DNA from: Pyrus communis
Taxonomy: Eukaryota > Streptophyta > Magnoliopsida > Rosales > Rosaceae
Direction of reading: 5' to 3'
Length of the DNA: 64,000 bases
NCBI RefSeq assembly: GCF_963583255.1
Contig: NC_084806.1
Location: 24,736,735 to 24,800,734 of the forward strand
In this document: positions 59,330 to 64,000 of the stretch, one piece after another
Position numbering within the stretch: position 1 is the stretch's first letter
Layout: the number at the start of each line of letters is the position of its first letter
Notes under the pieces: model-generated
Database searches by the model: none
Seen by the model: the letters and a program-made list of their open reading frames with translations, nothing else
What the model was told of the DNA's origin: nothing
Translations under genes and position numbers: made by a program

Positions 59330-59474
59330 CTACATTAGGAAAGCTAATACATTACGTCTTAAGTTTGATTCTCCCCAAATGCGAATTCGAACCATGTTAT
59401 TACTAGCCCATTGTAAGGCTTAGCCCACCCATATCTCTTAGTGTGGATAATATCGTTTGTTAAAAAGAAAAAAA
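59330..59474 (+). mobile_element. SINE, 3' part
   Basis: CGAATTCGAACC (box B-like) is followed by AGGCTTAGCCCACCC, AGTGTGGATAATATCGTTTG and an A-rich tail. It is the same family as 1-84 and 10001-10166. The head and duplications are not clear. Confidence 0.55.
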
Positions 59475-60104
59475 ACTATAGAAAACAAGTTACTAGCCCT
59501 CAATTAGCCCTAAAGGACCAACCCATGATGGGCTCACATGGCAACACTACCTGCGTTACGCCAATTCTAGTGTGCATACCGGTCTTTGCAAACCATTTGC
59601 GTAGATTGACATACACTGTTGGATTCAATCTCAACCACTGACAACAAATCAGCCAAAACAAGCTTACTTTAAAGGGAATTTTAATAAAAAGGTCATATCG
59701 CTATTCACTTTTAATCATAAGAACATTTTTGGTGTGAAAAGTCTATAATGGGTCAAACTTTCTTCTTTGTTTACCCTCATGCCATTATTTCTTTATCATA
59801 GTGGGTCCCACAATGATGTTTACACTTTTGTCTGATACTTAAATTAGTACATATGACTCGTTGCATTAATGTACTACTTTTCATCTTTTGCTACTCTGCT
59901 ACCAGCTCTTCATGCTTCGATCATGTTGTCAATATTATGCAATTCTTCTTCTATCAAATTCTTCCAGTATTGTTCATCTCTTACTTCTATTTCTGCCTCT
60001 TTTTCTTTATCTTCTTTTACCTTGTAATACATATCTGATGTTTTGAAATTTTGAGGCTTCTAGTAGGGTTGATGACGAATTTTTGTCTTGTTGTAAATAT
60101 ACAT
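59475..60104. other. Intergenic DNA, no gene seen
   Basis: AT- and pyrimidine-rich. The short phenylalanine-rich frame near 59853-60038 reflects composition. Confidence 0.5.
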
Positions 60105-60168
60105 TTCTTCTTCTTCTTCTTCTTCTTCTTCTTCTTCTTCTTCTTCTTCTTCTTCTTCTTCTTCTTCT
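60105..60168. repeat. TTC microsatellite
   Basis: About 21 perfect TTC/CTT units. It could extend into neighbouring CT-rich sequence. Confidence 0.95.
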
Positions 60169-60329
60169 GCTACTAATATCATATCATACTTAAAATCTTC
60201 TAACTCATGTAAAGCTAACATTTAGATTCCTTAGTATCTTAGGATATTTTTGTATGAAGGAGTCCATCTATACATAAATGATAATCTAAAGGATTCTGCA
60301 TTAATCATGGCTATATGCCTAACTTTTTT

Positions 60330-61560
60330 TTTTTTTTTAATGCATATTCATATACCAATCTGGAAGGCTACTAATGAAACTTATATAAATTTCTTTCCAC
60401 TCTTCTAAATAATCTTCTGCTACTTCCTTAAGCTTTTCTAAAAATGATTTTAATTGAGAACTATGGTTGATTAATATTTTATCAAAATAGTCAAACTCTA
60501 ATAGTAAGGTTGGGATAACTTCTACTACATTATGTTGTTTCTTATACTCATAACTGAAATGTCATGGTCTAATATATCTCATATAACCCTGGCCATATCT
60601 ACATTAATCTCTGGTTTACAGGTACAACTTTATGTACTATCACAAAGACATGATGAATATATCTTTGTAATAATATACATCCCAGGTTTTGGATCACTGA
60701 TAGATTTATAAAAAGCACATTGCAATTTTAGTTGTAACTCTTTCATGGACTGTGATGTTCTGCTCAGGATCTCATTTTGCATATCTGGTGGCATTATTCT
60801 TAATTTTGCTTTTAAAATTCTTCTAATAAGATATCATCTTTTATTAAGTCTAATGGTATATTCCTAAAATAGTTTTCATATCTCTCTTGTTTTTCTTCAT
60901 CTTTATGATACCGCTCCATTTCAGCATCTTCTTCTAAAATCTCAATTTTAACCTATCTTTTCTATAGGCTCATTAGCCTCTTGTTTTATGGGTTCAATAA
61001 CCTCTTTGTCTTTATTCTTATGCATATCAATTTCTATGCCTATTTTCAATTTTCATTTTAAGGTGTTACTTGCATTTTGTTGCATTATAAGATATTGGTG
61101 TTCTTGATTCATTTTGGTAAATTGGTTAAGTAATGCCTCATGATCTCTAGAAATGGCTTGGACGCTATGTTCAAGATAATGAATATGATGTTGGTGTTGG
61201 TGTTGGTGGAAGTTAAAACCAAAACTATCAAATTCTTGTTCTAAAGCTCTAATTAATTTTTCATGACCTAACCTCATGCTTGGTTGTTTAATTTGAACAT
61301 TTTAAAAGTTATCTAAGAGAACTTCTTGCTTCTCAGTGAGTCCTAGTACGCTTGGCTTATACCTCAAAGTGGGATTTTTAATTCCTTCAACTAGAGCCCA
61401 TGCAAGTCCTTATGACTGAAGGACTATAGGTAGGTTACATTTAAGCAAGGCTCGGTTGAATCTTATATAGACTAAAATTGTTAAGGATTGATAATCTATT
61501 CTGATAAGTTTAGAGTTGTTCAAATGATCAGAATTCATGCTTAATCTGATAAGAAGGAAT
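60330..61560 (-). pseudogene. Unidentified decayed coding block
   Basis: Read on the minus strand, protein-like stretches follow one another in shifting frames with stops: IRFNRALLKCNLPIVLQS and GLAWALVEGIKNPTLRYK (about 61370-61460), an intact 74-codon frame at 61053-61277 with a His/Gln-rich start (FHQHQHQHHIHYLEHSVQ), an acidic stretch (EEDAEMERYHKDEEKQERYE, about 60880-60940), a middle part (MPPDMQNEILSRTSQSMKEL) and LEEWKEIYISFISSLPDWY (about 60340-60400). The composition looks like coiled-coil protein. I do not recognise the family. An endogenous pararetrovirus-like or LTR-element accessory ORF is a guess only. Adjacent + strand sequence at 61560-62370 looks like an element promoter or leader. 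Confidence 0.35.
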
Positions 61561-62370
61561 TAAGTTTAGAAAGGGACTAGGTTCACAGTCCTGATTTGAA
61601 TAGAAAAGTTGAGGCTGAATCATGATTAAGTTTTAGAATAGGTTGGAATATTTAGGGAAATACCGAGGAGGCTCAATCCTATCAAAACTCTGCCTCGGGA
61701 AACTTGCTCAACCTTAAGGCCTTGCCTATATATATATTAAGAGGCTTCGCAATGAGAAAAAGGATCTTCAACTCAACAAATAAATCAACAGTCTATGTGA
61801 AATCTTCTCACACCTACCCTGAGAAAAACACTAACTACTTGCGAACCCATCCTGTTGGCAGACATTCAGTTTGATTAAACATCATTATGTCAACAACCAA
61901 TGACACCTTCAGTTTGGTTAAACAACACTGGAGCTATAAAACCTACCTAGTTTAGGAGGCCTTCAATTTGGTTAAACATCACTCTTCTCTGTTTGTATGT
62001 CTTGGCGGACGAAGAATTCTTAGTTCGTTCATCTTAAGAGGTCACTTCATTAGTTTTCTCAACGAAAGAAAGCTTTCCTAGGTTACTTCATGTTCGGCAC
62101 ATTGAAAACCGAACCATTTATTGAACTTCACAGTCAAAGCAACCTTGTCTTTAGGTTAGTAGAATCCTAGGCTAAGAGTGTTCTTTCCTCAACTATAGTC
62201 GCTCGGTCCAAAAGTTGCAGTTTGATTTGACACCACAACCACAATCATCTTACTCACCTGACTCGCCTCGACGGTGATTTGGCATGCCCACATTCACAGC
62301 AAGAAGGACATAGTCAGCTCTTAGTTACTCGACCTGCTCACCACGTAGGTTTGGTAGTTTTTAGGGTCAA
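61561..62370 (+). other. Promoter/leader-like repeat segment, possible LTR
   Basis: A TATA run (61727-61738) is followed by a leader with three diverged copies of TTCAGTTTGRTTAAACAWCA (61865, 61908, 61972). The segment ends near GGGTCAACA (62362-62370), typical of some plant LTR ends. No paired LTR was found in the window, so this is tentative. Confidence 0.35.
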
Positions 62371-62857
62371 CAACATGGAAGAGAGAATTATATAACAATT
62401 TGCCTAATCAATTGATAAACACCAAGGCACCTAAGAAGATCCATTAGAAAGAAAACATACTGCCAAAGAAGAATCACACTAAATCAAAAGAGAATACCAA
62501 CCTCTCTCCAAAGCCATATAAACAACATGAATAAACCACATACACCATTAACATCAATGATGTTGTTAAGGTGGTGTTGTGTTGCCACTGTGTGTCGTTA
62601 GGCACTCGTTATGTGTTGTCACTACTGTAAAGAAAACCCAGATACATTGGATGCTCTGCTCAAACACAAAAAAAAATTGCAACAATGCAAATCATGAGCA
62701 TCCCCAAATCTCTCAACCTTCGTGTTCCTCTTTTTTATGCTAAACCCACGAACGCTAAACAACCAAAAGCAGGAAAACCACCATGCCCTCAAGAGCCTTC
62801 CCTCTTTCAACTTTGAGGCCCCCTAATTTCTTAACAAAAACCAAGGTCATATTTTTA
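62371..62857. other. Intergenic DNA, no gene seen
   Basis: No supported frame. It ends in the duplication ATATTTTTA (62849-62857) of the next element. Confidence 0.5.
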
Positions 62858-63902
62858 GGGAAGTTTGGAAATATAGCCATTTTGAGAACCTACTAATGAA
62901 ATATAGCCTATACTATCCAATTGTTATAAAATTAACCAAAAGTGGAGTTTAAAAGGACTTAATTGCCCTTAGGTTAAGGCATATTGAATTACCTTAACGA
63001 TCTGCCGTACTCATTTAGCGGAACCTGCATTCCACTGTTTCTATGGTTTCATTCGGCCATCTTTCGCAACTTGATTGCATCAACTGTAAAGTTTGCAAAA
63101 TCTAGACAAAATTCAGTAAAAAAATGTTGTTTCGATCATGGAGTTGCAAAGGCGTGCAGGCACATTCCTCGTATTTCTGTTCCAAAATGCAGAAGCTCTC
63201 ACACAGACCCAGAGTTAAAATACATATAATTCCAGTAACACATTGTACCACTTCTTCTCGATTCCTCCTCCTTTACATTTTTACTTTATGAATGAGGGTG
63301 GTTTCAATAATTAAATCTTCCCAATCAATACCACGTCCTCTCTTTCTCCAATCTATACTTTGACTTTTTAACTTGCTGAAGAGGTACCTCTTCAGAAATG
63401 CAAATATCGCTGCGGTCAATTTGCTGCTTGGCAGCATTTATCCTTTCTTTCCTCCTCTTAATTGCCACACAAAAGAAGAAGGCATAGCATCCAATTCTAC
63501 ATCTTTATCTAATTTTCAGATTTGAGAACTTGGGACTGATTTTCTCTTGAAAAGTTGTGAATATTCTGGAAAAAATAGTTGGGAACTTTTTGTGAATTTC
63601 CTGGAAAAATAGTTGGGAATTTTCTGGGAAAAATTGGTAGGAAATACGAGTGTTAGGACAAGGAAGTGCGAAAGCGTTGTGTTGGATTGGATTTGTGAGA
63701 TTTTTCGGCAATAAGGAATATTTCCTTCTTCAACCTGATGGAGCATGGGAGACGAAGACCAGAGAAAGAGAGAAGAGAGAGTTTTAGATTAAGGGTAATT
63801 AAGTCTTTCTAAATTTAATTTTGGTTAATTTTATTACAAGTAAAAAAGGTAGGCTATGTTTCATTAGGTGTTTTTTAAAGTGGTTACATTTCCAAATATC
63901 CA
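62858..63902. mobile_element. Mutator-type non-autonomous element, 1045 bp
   Basis: Inverted termini of about 110 bp: GGGAAGTTTGGAAATATAGC, AAAATTAACCAAAA and GACTTAATTGCCCTTA on the left are mirrored by TAAGGGTAATTAAGTC, TTTTGGTTAATTTT and TTTCCAAATATCCA on the right. Exact 9-bp duplications ATATTTTTA (62849-62857, 63903-63911) are typical of Mutator. The interior (about 62975-63785) has higher GC content and may hold captured host sequence, but no protein family was recognised and no transposase is present. Confidence 0.85.
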
Positions 63903-64000
63903 ATATTTTTAACCCTCACAATCTCAGCGTCTTTGGTATATTCTCATCCATTATTTATTTTCCCTACCATTTTATGTCACTCACTTGTCAGTTGAAACAA

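Noticed and set aside
59853..60038. Short Phe-rich frame suggesting a membrane peptide
   Set aside because: Composition effect of T-rich DNA beside the TTC microsatellite.

Overview
The window looks like gene-poor, transposon-rich nuclear DNA of a flowering plant. Genes are intron-rich with GT-AG introns and plant-type products, there is a Cassandra TRIM with 5S-like LTRs, and Ty1/copia, Ty3/gypsy, SINE, MITE and Mutator-type repeats fill most of the rest. The repeat families and gene wording remind me of Rosaceae (apple or pear type); that species-level guess is memory-based and untested.

Layout. 1-84 is a SINE tail. 1417-8534 is an old, decayed copia element with 250-bp LTRs and TSD AATTA. 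10001-10166 is a SINE with a 10-bp TSD. 10715-14755 is a 4-kb gypsy solo LTR (minus) carrying a large 56-bp minisatellite rich in CACGTG. 15392-17717 (+) is a VAN3-binding/auxin-canalisation (DUF828) type gene that appears broken. 18307-21807 (-) is an intact nine-exon gene for GPI mannosyltransferase 3 (PIG-B), 545 codons. 22574-22990 holds two foldback MITEs, 24000-24560 a copia remnant, 24860-25487 a Cassandra TRIM (-), and 25632-27989 a second gypsy solo LTR (+). 28435-30724 is a DUF506 pseudogene split by a 2-kb insertion. 31138-31604 is a foldback MITE. 31907-34296 (-) is an intact five-exon GNAT acetyltransferase gene, probably chloroplastic, with a MITE just upstream. 

35608-58899 is a nested stack. 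A Mutator-like or MITE element of about 1.3 kb has its left inverted repeat split by two gypsy copies lying in opposite orientations (35782-44547 plus, 44548-57727 minus). The long terminal repeat of the second copy is itself interrupted by a Cassandra TRIM (46391-47049, TSD TCTAC) and by a young 8.9-kb non-autonomous LTR element (48523-57453, TSD GGCTA, LTRs almost identical, tRNA-Asp primer site). The young element has no gag-pol that I can see but carries a 230-codon ORF antisense to the element.

The right end (59330-64000) has a SINE tail, a TTC microsatellite, an unidentified decayed minus-strand coding block (60330-61560), a promoter/leader-like stretch, and a 1.05-kb Mutator-type element with 9-bp TSD ATATTTTTA.

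The three host genes are unrelated housekeeping or developmental functions: ER GPI-anchor assembly, plastid or other N-acetylation, and vein/auxin patterning. No operon-like cooperation is expected. I saw no rRNA, tRNA or CRISPR locus. Exon limits come from reading splice sites and frames by eye; family names come from recalled motifs, not from searches.
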